Below are positions 38,804 through 47,487 of a stretch of 64,000 bases of DNA, one piece after another. A model generated the notes under the pieces. It had not been told where the DNA came from. It did no database searches and saw only the letters and a list, made by a program, of their open reading frames with translations. Made by a program: the position numbers and the translations under genes. Source of the DNA: Solibacillus isronensis (lineage in GTDB: Bacteria; Bacillota; Bacilli; Bacillales_A; Planococcaceae); assembly GCF_900168685.1 (NCBI RefSeq), contig NZ_FVZN01000014.1, positions 1,798,001 to 1,862,000 on the forward strand. The letters are read 5' to 3'. Every line of letters begins with the position of its first letter. Positions within the stretch are counted from its first letter, which is position 1.

Positions 38804-39018
38804 ATGTACTTATTACACTTCCTTTTATATTTTCTAAAATTAAAAGATTCAGATATATGTTAACATATACCAAACTTTTCAGATAGGGGTAACATTCCGG
38901 TTACTTAATTCCCTGAACAACTATTTGCCTCTTATTCTTTGCCTCCTCTCCTAGTCTTTTATTAGCCATCCCTCGTACAGACGGTAAAACTGTAAAATAG
39001 TTTCAAAAAAATATAAAA

Positions 39019-39045
39019 AACCCTCTAATTTAAAATTAGAGGGTT
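39019..39045 (-). terminator. terminator of accBC
   Basis: AACCCTCTAATTT and its complement form a 12-13 bp stem with almost no loop, followed by a T-run on the minus strand. Confidence 0.85.
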
Positions 39046-39065
39046 AAATCGTGATTAAAAGCCGA

Positions 39066-40430
39066 TTATGCTTTTGCTTGCACATCTAAAATATCATTCT
39101 CTTCAAGGAACTTCGTGTTGAATTTCGCTGATTTGAATACGTCGTTGTTCATTAAAGCTTGGTGGAATGGAATTGTAGTGTTAATTCCAGGTCCAGCTAC
39201 TTCAAATTCTGATAACGCGCGGTTCATTTTCGCGATTGCTTCTTCACGAGTGTCAGCATGAACGATCAGTTTTGCGACCATTGAATCGTAGTATGGTGGG
39301 ATCGTATAACCTGCATAAACTGCAGAATCGATACGTACACCATATCCACCTGGTACTACATACGTATCTACCGTACCTGCTGAAGGCATGAAGTTTTTGT
39401 ATGCATTTTCAGCGTTAATACGGCATTCAATTGCCCAACCGTTGATTTTGATGTCTTCTTGCTTGAACGGAAGTTCTTGGCCAGAAGCGATTTTTAATTG
39501 TTGTTGTACTAAGTCAACACCTGTGATCATTTCTGTTACAGGGTGCTCAACTTGAATACGTGTATTCATTTCCATGAAGTAGAAACGATCTTCCTGGTAA
39601 TCGTAGATGAACTCGATTGTACCAGCACCTTCATAGTTACAAGCTAATGCTGCTTTAACAGCTGCTTCGCCCATTTCTGCACGGCGCTCTTCAGATAGTG
39701 CCGGAGATGGCGCTTCTTCTACAAGCTTTTGCATACGGCGTTGAACCGTACAGTCACGTTCGCCAAGGTGTACAACATTACCATGGCTGTCCGCTAAAAC
39801 TTGAATCTCGCAGTGACGGAAATACTCGATGAATTTCTCTAAGTAAACACCAGGGTTGCCGAATGCCGCCGCTGCTTCTTTTTGAGTAATTTCGATACCT
39901 TTTACAAGCTCTTCTTCTGTGCGTGCAACACGGATCCCTTTACCGCCACCACCAGCAGTTGCTTTAATGATGACAGGGTAACCGATTTTCGCAGCCCATT
40001 CTTTACCTGTTTCGATACTCGGCACAATGCCTGTACCAGGAACTAGCGGAACGTTTGCCGCTTCCATTGTGTCACGTGCAACGTCTTTAATCCCCATGAT
40101 TTTAATCGCATCCGAAGAAGGACCGATAAATTTAATACCCGCGTTTTCACAAGCTTCAGCAAATGCTGCGTTTTCCGCCAAGAAACCATAACCTGGGTGG
40201 ATCCCGTCAGCACCTGTTTTTTGTGCTACCCCTAAAACTGCTGGGAAACTTAAATACGAATCTTTCGATAACTTTGGTCCGATACAGTATGCTTCATCCG
40301 CAAGCTTTACATGCAATGCATCCGCATCTGCTTCAGAATATACTGCGACCGTTTGAATACCTAGCTCTTTACATGCACGAATAATACGTACTGCAATTTC
40401 GCCTCGGTTTGCGATTAATACTTTTTTCAT
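39066..40430 (-). CDS. accC: acetyl-CoA carboxylase, biotin carboxylase subunit
   Basis: 454 residues. [23 protein letters not shown]-grasp glycine-rich loop [14 protein letters not shown], and [17 protein letters not shown] are the biotin carboxylase hallmarks. It carboxylates biotin on AccB with bicarbonate and ATP. It follows accB by 15 bases. The yqhY gene usual downstream is displaced, so a terminator directly follows. Confidence 0.96.
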   Translation of the reverse strand: MKKVLIANRGEIAVRIIRACKELGIQTVAVYSEADADALHVKLADEAYCIGPKLSKDSYLSFPAVLGVAQKTGADGIHPGYGFLAENAAFAEACENAGIKFIGPSSDAIKIMGIKDVARDTMEAANVPLVPGTGIVPSIETGKEWAAKIGYPVIIKATAGGGGKGIRVARTEEELVKGIEITQKEAAAAFGNPGVYLEKFIEYFRHCEIQVLADSHGNVVHLGERDCTVQRRMQKLVEEAPSPALSEERRAEMGEAAVKAALACNYEGAGTIEFIYDYQEDRFYFMEMNTRIQVEHPVTEMITGVDLVQQQLKIASGQELPFKQEDIKINGWAIECRINAENAYKNFMPSAGTVDTYVVPGGYGVRIDSAVYAGYTIPPYYDSMVAKLIVHADTREEAIAKMNRALSEFEVAGPGINTTIPFHQALMNNDVFKSAKFNTKFLEENDILDVQAKA

Positions 40431-40445
40431 TGGTAAATACGCTCC

Positions 40446-40949
40446 TTATTCAGCTTTTACTAAAAATAATGGTTGACCGTATTCTACTAATTGGCCATCT
40501 TGAACTAAGATCTCTACGATTTCACCTTTAATTTCAGCTTCGATTTCGTTGAATAATTTCATCGCTTCTACGATACATACGATTGACTCTTCGCCTACTT
40601 TATCGCCTACTTTTACATATGCTGGTGATTCCGGGTTTGGAGACTGATAGAATGTTCCAACCATTGGAGACGTGATTTTATGTAAATCAGCCGTGTTTTC
40701 TACTGGTGTTGCTGGTGCTTCTGCTTTTGGAGCTGGTGCAGGTGCCGCTTCCACTTGTACTGGAGCAGGTGCTGCTGGTGCTGCTGCAACCGGTGCTGCT
40801 TCTTGTACTTTTTTAGGAGCTGCTACTTCTGTAACACCGTTGTTTTTCTTTAGTTTAACCTTTGCGCCGTCCGCTTCATATACAAACTCGTCGATTGATG
40901 AAGCATCTACTAATTTAATAATTTCTCGGATTTCTTGAACTTTGAACAT
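40446..40949 (-). CDS. accB: acetyl-CoA carboxylase, biotin carboxyl carrier protein
   Basis: 167 residues. N-terminal helical segment, a long Ala/Pro-rich linker (about 44-85), and the biotinyl domain with VEAMKLFNE; the biotinylated lysine is Lys131. AAGGGAGAG precedes the ATG. On the minus strand TTGTTT, 18 bases, TATAAA about 45 bases upstream is a possible promoter. No FapR operator was recognised. Confidence 0.96.
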   Translation of the reverse strand: MFKVQEIREIIKLVDASSIDEFVYEADGAKVKLKKNNGVTEVAAPKKVQEAAPVAAAPAAPAPVQVEAAPAPAPKAEAPATPVENTADLHKITSPMVGTFYQSPNPESPAYVKVGDKVGEESIVCIVEAMKLFNEIEAEIKGEIVEILVQDGQLVEYGQPLFLVKAE

Positions 40950-41141
40950 CTTTAACTCTCCCTTAAAAAAAGTAATAACAATACAAACCCTATTTTATAA
41001 TTTTTCGGACTATTTTGAAACAAATAATTTTAAATAGCTCAAAAATAGGCATAAAGCAGAACAATCGTATATTAAGACAAAGAAAAATCTTTGCAACTGC
41101 TATATAACACATTTACTGCTTTACTATAATAAGACGCCCTT

Positions 41142-41675
41142 TTAATTAAAAGGTTCGAATTCTACACTAACATTTACGTAATCCTTAAACTCAGAGCGCA
41201 CAACGTATAAAATTTCGTCTGCCAATTTCTCAGATACTTCATCTGACATAACTCGTACAGCCACTTTATCTCCTTCAATACGGACAAGGGCATCTGAATA
41301 GCCGATTGATTTAATAAGCATTTCCAGCATCGCTTCCGAAGATTCTAATTTGATCAGTTCATCCATTTCATTGAATGCCTCGTTCTTTTCTTCTGCTGTA
41401 AATTCATCAGCAGCAATCTTTTGTGTCAACTGCTCTTTTTGCTGGCTGCGTTTGTTTGCTAACTCTAAACGTACTTCTTGGAATAAGTCGCTTTCTGAGT
41501 TAACTGGTTGTGTCAAGTTTTGATTAACCCCTAAAATATCTGTTTCATCAATCGTTTCATCAGAGAAGATCGTTAAAATATTCGGCGTATTGTCTTCGAA
41601 AATATAAAATACAGAAATTACCGCAGCTAAACTTACTACTGTTAAGAACCATACTGTTCGCTTTTTCACTTTCAC
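41142..41675 (-). CDS. spoIIIAH: stage III sporulation protein AH
   Basis: 177 residues against 218 in B. subtilis. One N-terminal membrane anchor (about 8-26), a Gln/Glu-rich linker, and the YscJ/FliF-like domain at the C-terminus (LIKSIGYSDALVRIEGDKVAV). It is the mother-cell half of the channel that docks with forespore SpoIIQ. The GTG start overlaps the spoIIIAG stop (GTGA). Last gene of the cluster. Confidence 0.88.
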   Translation of the reverse strand: MKVKKRTVWFLTVVSLAAVISVFYIFEDNTPNILTIFSDETIDETDILGVNQNLTQPVNSESDLFQEVRLELANKRSQQKEQLTQKIAADEFTAEEKNEAFNEMDELIKLESSEAMLEMLIKSIGYSDALVRIEGDKVAVRVMSDEVSEKLADEILYVVRSEFKDYVNVSVEFEPFN

Positions 41676-42049
41676 TTGTTTTCCCCCTTAATTTGCATTG
41701 GCACTACTTGAATACGATGCGACGGAATTTGCAGAACATGCCCAACTGTTTCCTTTAGCATGGTTTTCACGTCGGTGTTATTCGCTCCTTGTGCCACAAT
41801 GATGACACCGGATAGCTTTTGCTGTTGTGAGACAGACAAAAATTGCTGTTCACTTTGTTGATCATAGTGAAAATAAACCTGAACTTGTCCGACTGACTGA
41901 ATCTCACTTAATAATTTGGCAAGCTGTTCCTCATTTGAGTTATAACTTTCTCCTTTCTCCGATTGTGATAGAAACATGAATACAAAAATAATAAATACAG
42001 CGGCAATGACAATTAATAAGATAGGACGATTCGCTTGTTTCTTTTCCAC
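41672..42049 (-). CDS. spoIIIAG: stage III sporulation protein AG, short form
   Basis: 125 residues; the B. subtilis protein has 229. Anchor at 9-27, then a ring-building motif: EEQLAKLLSEIQSVGQVQVYF and, near the end, LSGVIIVAQGANNTDVKTML and HRIQVVPM. The intervening region that forms the beta-triangle/beta-barrel of the large AG ring in B. subtilis is almost entirely missing. GTG start at 42049 with a distant ribosome binding site (AAGGGGG), so translation may be weak or coupled. Confidence 0.82.
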   Translation of the reverse strand: MEKKQANRPILLIVIAAVFIIFVFMFLSQSEKGESYNSNEEQLAKLLSEIQSVGQVQVYFHYDQQSEQQFLSVSQQQKLSGVIIVAQGANNTDVKTMLKETVGHVLQIPSHRIQVVPMQIKGENK

Positions 42050-42115
42050 ATTATTAAGCGTATACGCCCCCTTCTCTACTAGATTTCAACATAATGTATG
42101 AACGAAACAAACCGG

Positions 42116-42250
42116 TTATGCAAAGAATGAAAGAATTGTGCTTGTCACGAATAAATACAATGCGAGCTTTACGTATACTTGCCATTGCCGCTCATCGGCA
42201 AAGATGAGAAGACTGCTGCCCAGTAAAATAAAAAGAAATAATTGGATCAC
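42116..42250 (-). CDS. spoIIIAF: SpoIIIAF-like membrane peptide, severely truncated
   Basis: Only 44 codons, from a GTG at 42250 that overlaps the spoIIIAE TGA (GTGA) to the TAA at 42116. It has two hydrophobic stretches (IQLFLFILLGSSLLIFA and LALYLFVTSTILSFFA) around DERQWQVYVK. This corresponds to the two-helix N-terminus of SpoIIIAF (about 206 residues in B. subtilis). The whole ring-forming soluble domain is absent and the next gene follows after 66 bases, leaving no room for a frameshifted remainder. Assigned by position and topology. Confidence 0.6.
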   Translation of the reverse strand: MIQLFLFILLGSSLLIFADERQWQVYVKLALYLFVTSTILSFFA

Positions 42251-43158
42251 GTTTTTCCCCCCATGGACATCTGCATAAAGAAAATAAATAACAGTACGAT
42301 AAACATAATTGCGAAGCCAAGCAAAAAAGCAACTGCACATAATACAAACATCGTCTTTCCGACATCATCAAACAGACCGCTCATACGCATATTTGTAAAC
42401 GGTTCTATAATGGCGCCGATAATTTTAAACAGCAGTGCGTGCAGCAAAAGCACTGTCGCAGGATAAAAAGCCGCACCCCAAATAATTGTTAAAAAGGACA
42501 GTCCGACAAAAGTCGAAACGGTTGATTGGGTTTTTTGGAAAAAAGACAGTCCCTCAACAATCAAACTACCGATTAACGGAATATTTTGCTCGATTAATTT
42601 TTTGATAGGAGATTTCAATGCATCATTCAGCTGGATAAAGGCGATACCGGAAAGCGTCAAAATCGAAGTCAATGCTACAACCGACGCAATCATGACGCTT
42701 AATATGGAGGAACGTATAAGATCTGCAGCTTTTGAAAAGGAAATGGCCGGATATATTTTTGTGCATACATCAAATACTAATGCGAGGACAAGAGCAGGTA
42801 TGGTTACGTGTGTACTGACAAATAAAATAACTTGGACAAATAGGATGATAATCGGATTCCATGCGATCGCCGTAAACACGGTTTGAATCGTCAACAGCAT
42901 AAATGACATGATCGGCAAAATAGCCATAAAGAAATTTTGAAGTATGGCAATGAGCTCATACAACACAACAAAGGCATCGACGACATTTTGCGCAAATACT
43001 ACGATAAACAAAATGATAAATAACTGTTCAATTAACACGGTTTCATTCGGTACTAAAGCAAGTAGCAGTAAATACATCAAAATATAAATCGCTACAAGCA
43101 GCAAGGAAAACAATAAAGATTGAATGGGTTCTGTAAAAATCGAATAAATTGTCTGCAT
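42247..43158 (-). CDS. spoIIIAE: stage III sporulation protein AE, short form
   Basis: 303 residues from the ATG at 43158, which shares its A with the spoIIIAD stop (TAATG); a start 21 codons upstream lies inside spoIIIAD and is less likely. Eight or so membrane segments. Family-like stretches are ALVFDVCTKIYPAISFSKAADLIR and LHALLFKIIGAIIEPFTN. B. subtilis SpoIIIAE has 399 residues; the N-terminal signal peptide and extracytoplasmic part (~95 residues) are missing here. It is a polytopic member of the SpoIIIA-SpoIIQ complex. Confidence 0.8.
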   Translation of the reverse strand: MQTIYSIFTEPIQSLLFSLLLVAIYILMYLLLLALVPNETVLIEQLFIILFIVVFAQNVVDAFVVLYELIAILQNFFMAILPIMSFMLLTIQTVFTAIAWNPIIILFVQVILFVSTHVTIPALVLALVFDVCTKIYPAISFSKAADLIRSSILSVMIASVVALTSILTLSGIAFIQLNDALKSPIKKLIEQNIPLIGSLIVEGLSFFQKTQSTVSTFVGLSFLTIIWGAAFYPATVLLLHALLFKIIGAIIEPFTNMRMSGLFDDVGKTMFVLCAVAFLLGFAIMFIVLLFIFFMQMSMGGKT

Positions 43159-43535
43159 TACTGTAGCCTTTCTAATAATTGGATTAATAGCTGAAATTTC
43201 GGTTGTAGCAGATTGATCCAATATAACACTGCGGTCATGCGAATGGACAACGTCACTAATGTCGCAAAAGCTTCATATTCAAATTGATCTAATAGCTGAC
43301 AGATTAATTCATTCAGCAAAAAGAGTAGTGCCGTGAAAAGCAGTCCCTTACTGTATGGAACATTATTGAAAATAACTGCGAGTCGCTGCCAAAGCGGGAT
43401 GAGTTGCTCTCGGACAACAAATTGGAAAAAAATAAAGAAAGCGATGACGACAATGATTGAATGCAGCTTGTCCATTGTCTGTTTTAAAATTAAAAACAGA
43501 ACTAAATAAATGATACTTGCAAATAGCGCAATCAT
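43158..43535 (-). CDS. spoIIIAD: stage III sporulation protein AD
   Basis: 125 residues, near the family length (133), with about four membrane segments and a C-terminus LVTLSIRMTAVLYWINLLQP. Related to SpoIIIAC. Starts four bases after the spoIIIAC stop and ends overlapping spoIIIAE by one base. Confidence 0.82.
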   Translation of the reverse strand: MIALFASIIYLVLFLILKQTMDKLHSIIVVIAFFIFFQFVVREQLIPLWQRLAVIFNNVPYSKGLLFTALLFLLNELICQLLDQFEYEAFATLVTLSIRMTAVLYWINLLQPKFQLLIQLLERLQ

Positions 43536-43539
43536 TTAG

Positions 43540-43746
43540 CTAGACGGCCGTCAACCATTGAAAAAATACTACAATTTCTTGAAAGAACAAGCGCAAAAAT
43601 CGAATTAATTCAATCGTCATGTATAGGTACGCAATGAAAAACAAGAAAAACGAAAACTCTTTTTTTCCTAAATGCTCGAAGAATAAATGAAGAAGTGCAA
43701 TAATCAACCCAATCCCTGCAACACGAAGCACATCTTGTAATTCCAA
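43540..43746 (-). CDS. spoIIIAC: stage III sporulation protein AC
   Basis: 68 residues, the normal length, with two membrane segments and the family-type N-terminus DVLRVAGIGLIIALLHLFFEHLGKKEF. TTG start at 43746 with GGAGGG upstream. It is the first gene of the cluster here; spoIIIAA (the ATPase) and spoIIIAB, expected upstream, are absent and a terminator lies only ~55 bases before it. Confidence 0.85.
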   Translation of the reverse strand: MELQDVLRVAGIGLIIALLHLFFEHLGKKEFSFFLFFIAYLYMTIELIRFLRLFFQEIVVFFQWLTAV

Positions 43747-43802
43747 TAAAGCCCTCCTTCCTTAACGAAACTATATGCAATATCCAAACAAATAAGCACA
43801 AA

Positions 43803-43850
43803 AAAACACCAACGAGAAAGTTTTTATCCTTTGTCGTTAGTGTAAAAATT
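43803..43850 (-). terminator. terminator of the nitronate monooxygenase gene
   Basis: CACTAACGACAAAG pairs imperfectly with CTTTCTCGTTGGTG (43807-43820), followed on the minus strand by TTTTTTTG. It isolates the spoIIIA cluster from the gene upstream, so spoIIIAC must have its own promoter in about 55 bases. Confidence 0.7.
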
Positions 43851-43851
43851 T

Positions 43852-44856
43852 TTATGGTAAGAGAGTTTCGATAATATCTTTAACGGATGCTTCTTTAGCT
43901 AAATAGCTATTTTCCCCCATCCAAAGAGACATATATTCACGGTTGTTTTGGCGGGCACTTTCTTTTCGGATCGGTTGCGTCAAATAATGTTGTACCGGAT
44001 ATGGAGCAGTAGTCGCTTCTTTTAATTGCTCGGTAAATTTATTTTTCAACCCGCGCGCATATTTGCCGGTAAAGCCTTTTGTCAATGTCGTCGCATGTTG
44101 ACCGGAAGTTAAAATCGCCTCTTTATGTAGTTTAGGTGCCGCACATTCAGTTGTCGTCAATAATGCCGTACCGATTTGCACATACGATGCCCCTAATGCA
44201 AGCATGTCAGTAACTTGTAATTTTGTCATAATTCCTCCTGCTGCAATGACAGGGATTGAAATATTTTCTTTTGCAGCTTTCAGCAGTTCAGCCGTTGAAT
44301 GAAGTTCCATTGGTTCAATAAATGACCCCCGGTGTCCGCCAGCTTCTTTTCCTTGGACAACGACTGCATCAAGCCCAGCATATTCAACTGCAATCGCTTC
44401 TTCCACTGAAGTTGCTGTGCCGATCAAGTATACGCCCTTTTGTTTAAGTGTTGATAATGTTTCGTTATCAGGTAAACCAAATGTGAAGGAGACGATCATT
44501 ACGTCTTCTTCAAGAATCGCCTGTACTTGGTCTCGAAAAACATCGGATGTTGGAATAGCTGCCGGGATATTGATGTTCAACTCATCACAGATAGGCTGTA
44601 ATGCTTCTCGTGCATCTTGTAGTAATTGAGGATTTGTTTTCGGCAGTTCCGGAACAAACAGATTCACGCTAAAAGGTTTTGCGGTTAATGCTTTTACTCC
44701 CTGTATAAATTGCTTCGTTTCTGCGCCGTTCAAATACCCTGCACCAATCGAACCTAATACACCTGTCTCACAGCATGCTGCTACAAATTCAGGGGTTGTA
44801 ATGCCTGCCATTGGTGCCTGTACAATCGGTTTATCAATTGATAATTTTGCCATCAT
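43852..44856 (-). CDS. nitronate monooxygenase (NPD/FabK family)
   Basis: 334 residues, FMN-binding TIM barrel. PIVQAPMAGITTPEFVAA at the N-terminus, QGKEAGGHRGSF, PVIAAGGIMTKLQV and YVQIGTALL are the motifs of class I nitronate monooxygenases. It oxidises propionate-3-nitronate or similar toxic nitronates. Start at ATG 44856 after AAAGGAG; adjacent TTG and ATG codons are possible. It occupies the place of spoIIIAA-AB between efp and spoIIIAC. FabK-type enoyl reductase is the alternative. Confidence 0.85.
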   Translation of the reverse strand: MMAKLSIDKPIVQAPMAGITTPEFVAACCETGVLGSIGAGYLNGAETKQFIQGVKALTAKPFSVNLFVPELPKTNPQLLQDAREALQPICDELNINIPAAIPTSDVFRDQVQAILEEDVMIVSFTFGLPDNETLSTLKQKGVYLIGTATSVEEAIAVEYAGLDAVVVQGKEAGGHRGSFIEPMELHSTAELLKAAKENISIPVIAAGGIMTKLQVTDMLALGASYVQIGTALLTTTECAAPKLHKEAILTSGQHATTLTKGFTGKYARGLKNKFTEQLKEATTAPYPVQHYLTQPIRKESARQNNREYMSLWMGENSYLAKEASVKDIIETLLP

Positions 44857-44954
44857 AAACAATCCACTCCTTTCTTCGATTATACCTACCCTTCCATTAT
44901 GATGCTATAATTTGGGATATTTTTCATGCTCTCCTAAAGCTGCACAACAAAAAA

Positions 44955-44988
44955 GACAGAAATATTGTATTTCTACAATATCCCTGCC
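44955..44988 (-). terminator. terminator of efp
   Basis: GGCAGGGATATTGTA-GAAA-TACAATATTTCTGTC, a 15 bp stem with G-U pairs, followed by TTTTTTG on the minus strand. Confidence 0.85.
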
Positions 44989-45012
44989 TTCATCACTTCA
45001 GTTTCATTGCAA

Positions 45013-45570
45013 TTATGCGCGTGAAACGTAAGTACCTTCAGTTGTGTTGATGATTAATTTGTCGCCTTGGTTAACGAAGAATGGTACGTTTACCATTAAT
45101 CCAGTTTCCATTTTAGCTGGTTTTGAACCGCCTGAAGCTGTATCGCCTTTAATACCTGGCTCTGTTTCAGCAACTTCTAAAGTTACTGTGTTTGGTAATT
45201 CAAGACCTAACATTTCACCTGAATATGTTTGGATATGAACTTCCATGTTCTCTAATAAGTAGTAAAGTTCGTCTTCGATTTGAGCAGCAGCTAATGTTGT
45301 TTGGTCATATGACTCTAAGTCCATGAATACGTGCTCATCACCTTGTGCATATAAATATTGCATTTTGCGGTTTTCGATCATTGCTTTTTCTACTTTTTCA
45401 CCAGCACGGAAAGTTTTTTCTGTTACGTTGCCGTTACGTAGGTTACGTAATTTAGAACGTACGAATGCAGCACCTTTACCTGGTTTTACGTGTTGGAATT
45501 CTAGTACGCGGAATAAGTTACCGTCAACGATAATTGTTAAACCTGTACGGAAATCGTTTACTGAGATCAT
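45013..45570 (-). CDS. efp: elongation factor P
   Basis: 185 residues, the normal length. KOW-like domain with [16 protein letters not shown]; the modifiable lysine is Lys32. Two OB domains follow and the C-terminal YVSRA is typical. It rescues ribosomes stalled at proline runs. It is 17 bases behind the peptidase gene yqhT, the conserved arrangement in Bacillales. Confidence 0.97.
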   Translation of the reverse strand: MISVNDFRTGLTIIVDGNLFRVLEFQHVKPGKGAAFVRSKLRNLRNGNVTEKTFRAGEKVEKAMIENRKMQYLYAQGDEHVFMDLESYDQTTLAAAQIEDELYYLLENMEVHIQTYSGEMLGLELPNTVTLEVAETEPGIKGDTASGGSKPAKMETGLMVNVPFFVNQGDKLIINTTEGTYVSRA

Positions 45571-45587
45571 GAATTATTTCCTCCAAA

Positions 45588-46646
45588 TTATAAAATGATT
45601 AATTCTTTAGTCGAATGTGTTAGTACTTCATTACCCGTTTTTGTGATTAAAATATCGTCCTCAATTCGAACGCCACCAATTCCAGGAATGTATACTCCCG
45701 GTTCAATTGTTACAACCATATTAGGCTCCAGCACCGTATTGGAACGGAATGATAACCCAGGTCCTTCATGCACTTCAAGGCCGATACCGTGACCAGTCGA
45801 GTGACCGAACGCTTCGCCTAAGCCTTTTGATTTTAAATAATCTCGTGCTACAGCGTCCGCTTCGATCCCTGTCATACCAGGACCAACTTTTTCAAGCGCA
45901 AGAAGCTGAGACTCGAGTACAGCATTGTACATTTCTACCAACTTTTCTGATGGTTGGCCTACAGCGATTGTACGTGTAATGTCCGAAATGTAACCATTAT
46001 AGTAAGCACCAAAATCAAGTGTTACAAAATCGCCCGTTTCAATAATTTTGTTTGTCGCAACACCGTGCGGCAATGCAGAACGTAATCCGCTTGCAACAAT
46101 AATATCAAACGAAGAGCTTGTAGCACCTTGTTTACGCATGAAAAATTCTAATTCATTCGATACGTCAAGCTCTGTAATACCAGGCTTGATGAAATTTAAA
46201 ATATGTGTAAATGCATTGTCTGCAATTTCACATGCAACCTTAATAATATTAATCTCTTCTTCAGTCTTAATCAAGCGAATTTTTTCAATTAAACCTGAAA
46301 CTGGCACGAAATCAACATTCACTGCCGAATTGTATACTTCATATGTACCATATGCAAAAGCATCTTTTTCGAATGCCAATGATTTTACACCCATTGCCGC
46401 CACTTGTTTTGCCACTTCTTCATGAATCGGACCGCTATGCTGAACGACACGGAATTCCTTTACTTGCTCTGATGCTTGTTCTGTATAGCGGAAATCTGTA
46501 ATAAATACAGCATCTTGCTGTGAAACAACTGCAACACCAGACGTACCAGTGAAGCCTGTCATATAACGGCGGTTGTATTCATTTGTAATGAGTATTGCTT
46601 CGACATTGTTTTCGATTAGTGCTTGACGTAGTTTACTAAGTTTCAT
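45588..46646 (-). CDS. yqhT: Xaa-Pro peptidase (M24 family)
   Basis: 352 residues. N-terminal creatinase-like domain (1-125), C-terminal pita-bread domain with metal ligands in LDFGAYYNGYISDITRT, GHSTGHGIGLEVHEGPG and VVTIEPGVYIPG. It removes N-terminal residues before proline, fitting its cotranscription with efp. The ATG follows AAGGGG by about ten bases. Confidence 0.94.
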   Translation of the reverse strand: MKLSKLRQALIENNVEAILITNEYNRRYMTGFTGTSGVAVVSQQDAVFITDFRYTEQASEQVKEFRVVQHSGPIHEEVAKQVAAMGVKSLAFEKDAFAYGTYEVYNSAVNVDFVPVSGLIEKIRLIKTEEEINIIKVACEIADNAFTHILNFIKPGITELDVSNELEFFMRKQGATSSSFDIIVASGLRSALPHGVATNKIIETGDFVTLDFGAYYNGYISDITRTIAVGQPSEKLVEMYNAVLESQLLALEKVGPGMTGIEADAVARDYLKSKGLGEAFGHSTGHGIGLEVHEGPGLSFRSNTVLEPNMVVTIEPGVYIPGIGGVRIEDDILITKTGNEVLTHSTKELIIL

Positions 46647-46901
46647 CTGTTCTCATTCCCCTTTTTAGTGTAGTAAAAACTTGCAGATGGCCATTTAATT
46701 GGCGAATCTACAAATTTGTCCTGCTTTCAATCACAGAAACTTTGGCGTCACGCAATGCAATACTCCTATGTCTTTAAGCCCCTGAAAATACACTTTTCAA
46801 GGTGGTAAAAGGGACCTTGAATATAAGCAGCTTCATTGTGAACGCTTCTTTTTATACTGTCCCTATTTTATCACAGACTTTTCAGACATCAATACTTTCG
46901 A
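46647..46901 (-). promoter_or_regulatory. yqhT leader and promoter region
   Basis: About 255 bases. On the minus strand TTGATG, 16 bases, TAAAAT near 46890-46860 is a plausible promoter, which leaves an untranslated leader of ~200 bases. The leader contains an 8 bp stem (TTCAAGGT...ACCTTGAA, near 46795) and a GC-richer stretch with GCGTGACGCCAAAG. The aroQ (yqhS) gene found here in B. subtilis is absent. I could not match it to a known riboswitch. Confidence 0.35.
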
Positions 46902-47309
46902 CTAACGAAATAATGTGATTGTCCGGTATCTTGCCGTTTCGACGATTAGGCGCATCGAAGTTACCACTACAACGAAAAATGGAATGGAGAATTTTTTGAA
47001 TGATGACCATTCAATAGGTAGATTTAAGATTTGCCACTCCAATATTGCTGCAATGACAACTCCTAAAATAACTGAAAGTAAAAAAGGCGGTACCATAATG
47101 AGCAGCTGTGTTACAACCAACAATAAATAAGCAACAATGGCTATTATTAAAAATAAAATGACCCATCGCTCGAAAGCCGTCCATTCGAACCATTCCAATT
47201 TTTTGAGAAATGAAACCGGATGCCATTTAATAAAATCAAATAAGTGTAAACCTTTTAAGCTTACAGTCACAATAAATGATGTAAATAATGCCGTGACAAA
47301 CAAATGCAT
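46902..47309 (-). CDS. yqhR: YqhR membrane protein
   Basis: 135 residues with four membrane segments. N-terminal VTALFTSFIVTVSLKGLHL and central FLIIAIVAYLLLVVTQLLIM resemble YqhR. AAAGGAG precedes the ATG. It is divergent from yqhQ, as in B. subtilis. Function unknown. Confidence 0.8.
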   Translation of the reverse strand: MHLFVTALFTSFIVTVSLKGLHLFDFIKWHPVSFLKKLEWFEWTAFERWVILFLIIAIVAYLLLVVTQLLIMVPPFLLSVILGVVIAAILEWQILNLPIEWSSFKKFSIPFFVVVVTSMRLIVETARYRTITLFR

Positions 47310-47487
47310 GACAAAAACTCCTTTTTTTGACTCAGTATGACCGATTGTAAAAAAACTATTCTAATGGATAGTGCTTTTCTCCAAAATTTAGTACAATATG
47401 AGGGTATAACAAAGAAAAGAGATGGATAGATTCCTTTCTCCAGACTACAAATAGATTGAAATTTTATAAGAGAGTGGTGTCGAGCAA

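Noticed and set aside
46650-46890. c-di-GMP riboswitch in the yqhT leader (GACGCCAAAG resembles part of the motif)
   Set aside because: The first conserved half (GGGCAAACC with its tetraloop stem) is missing, so the similarity is too short.
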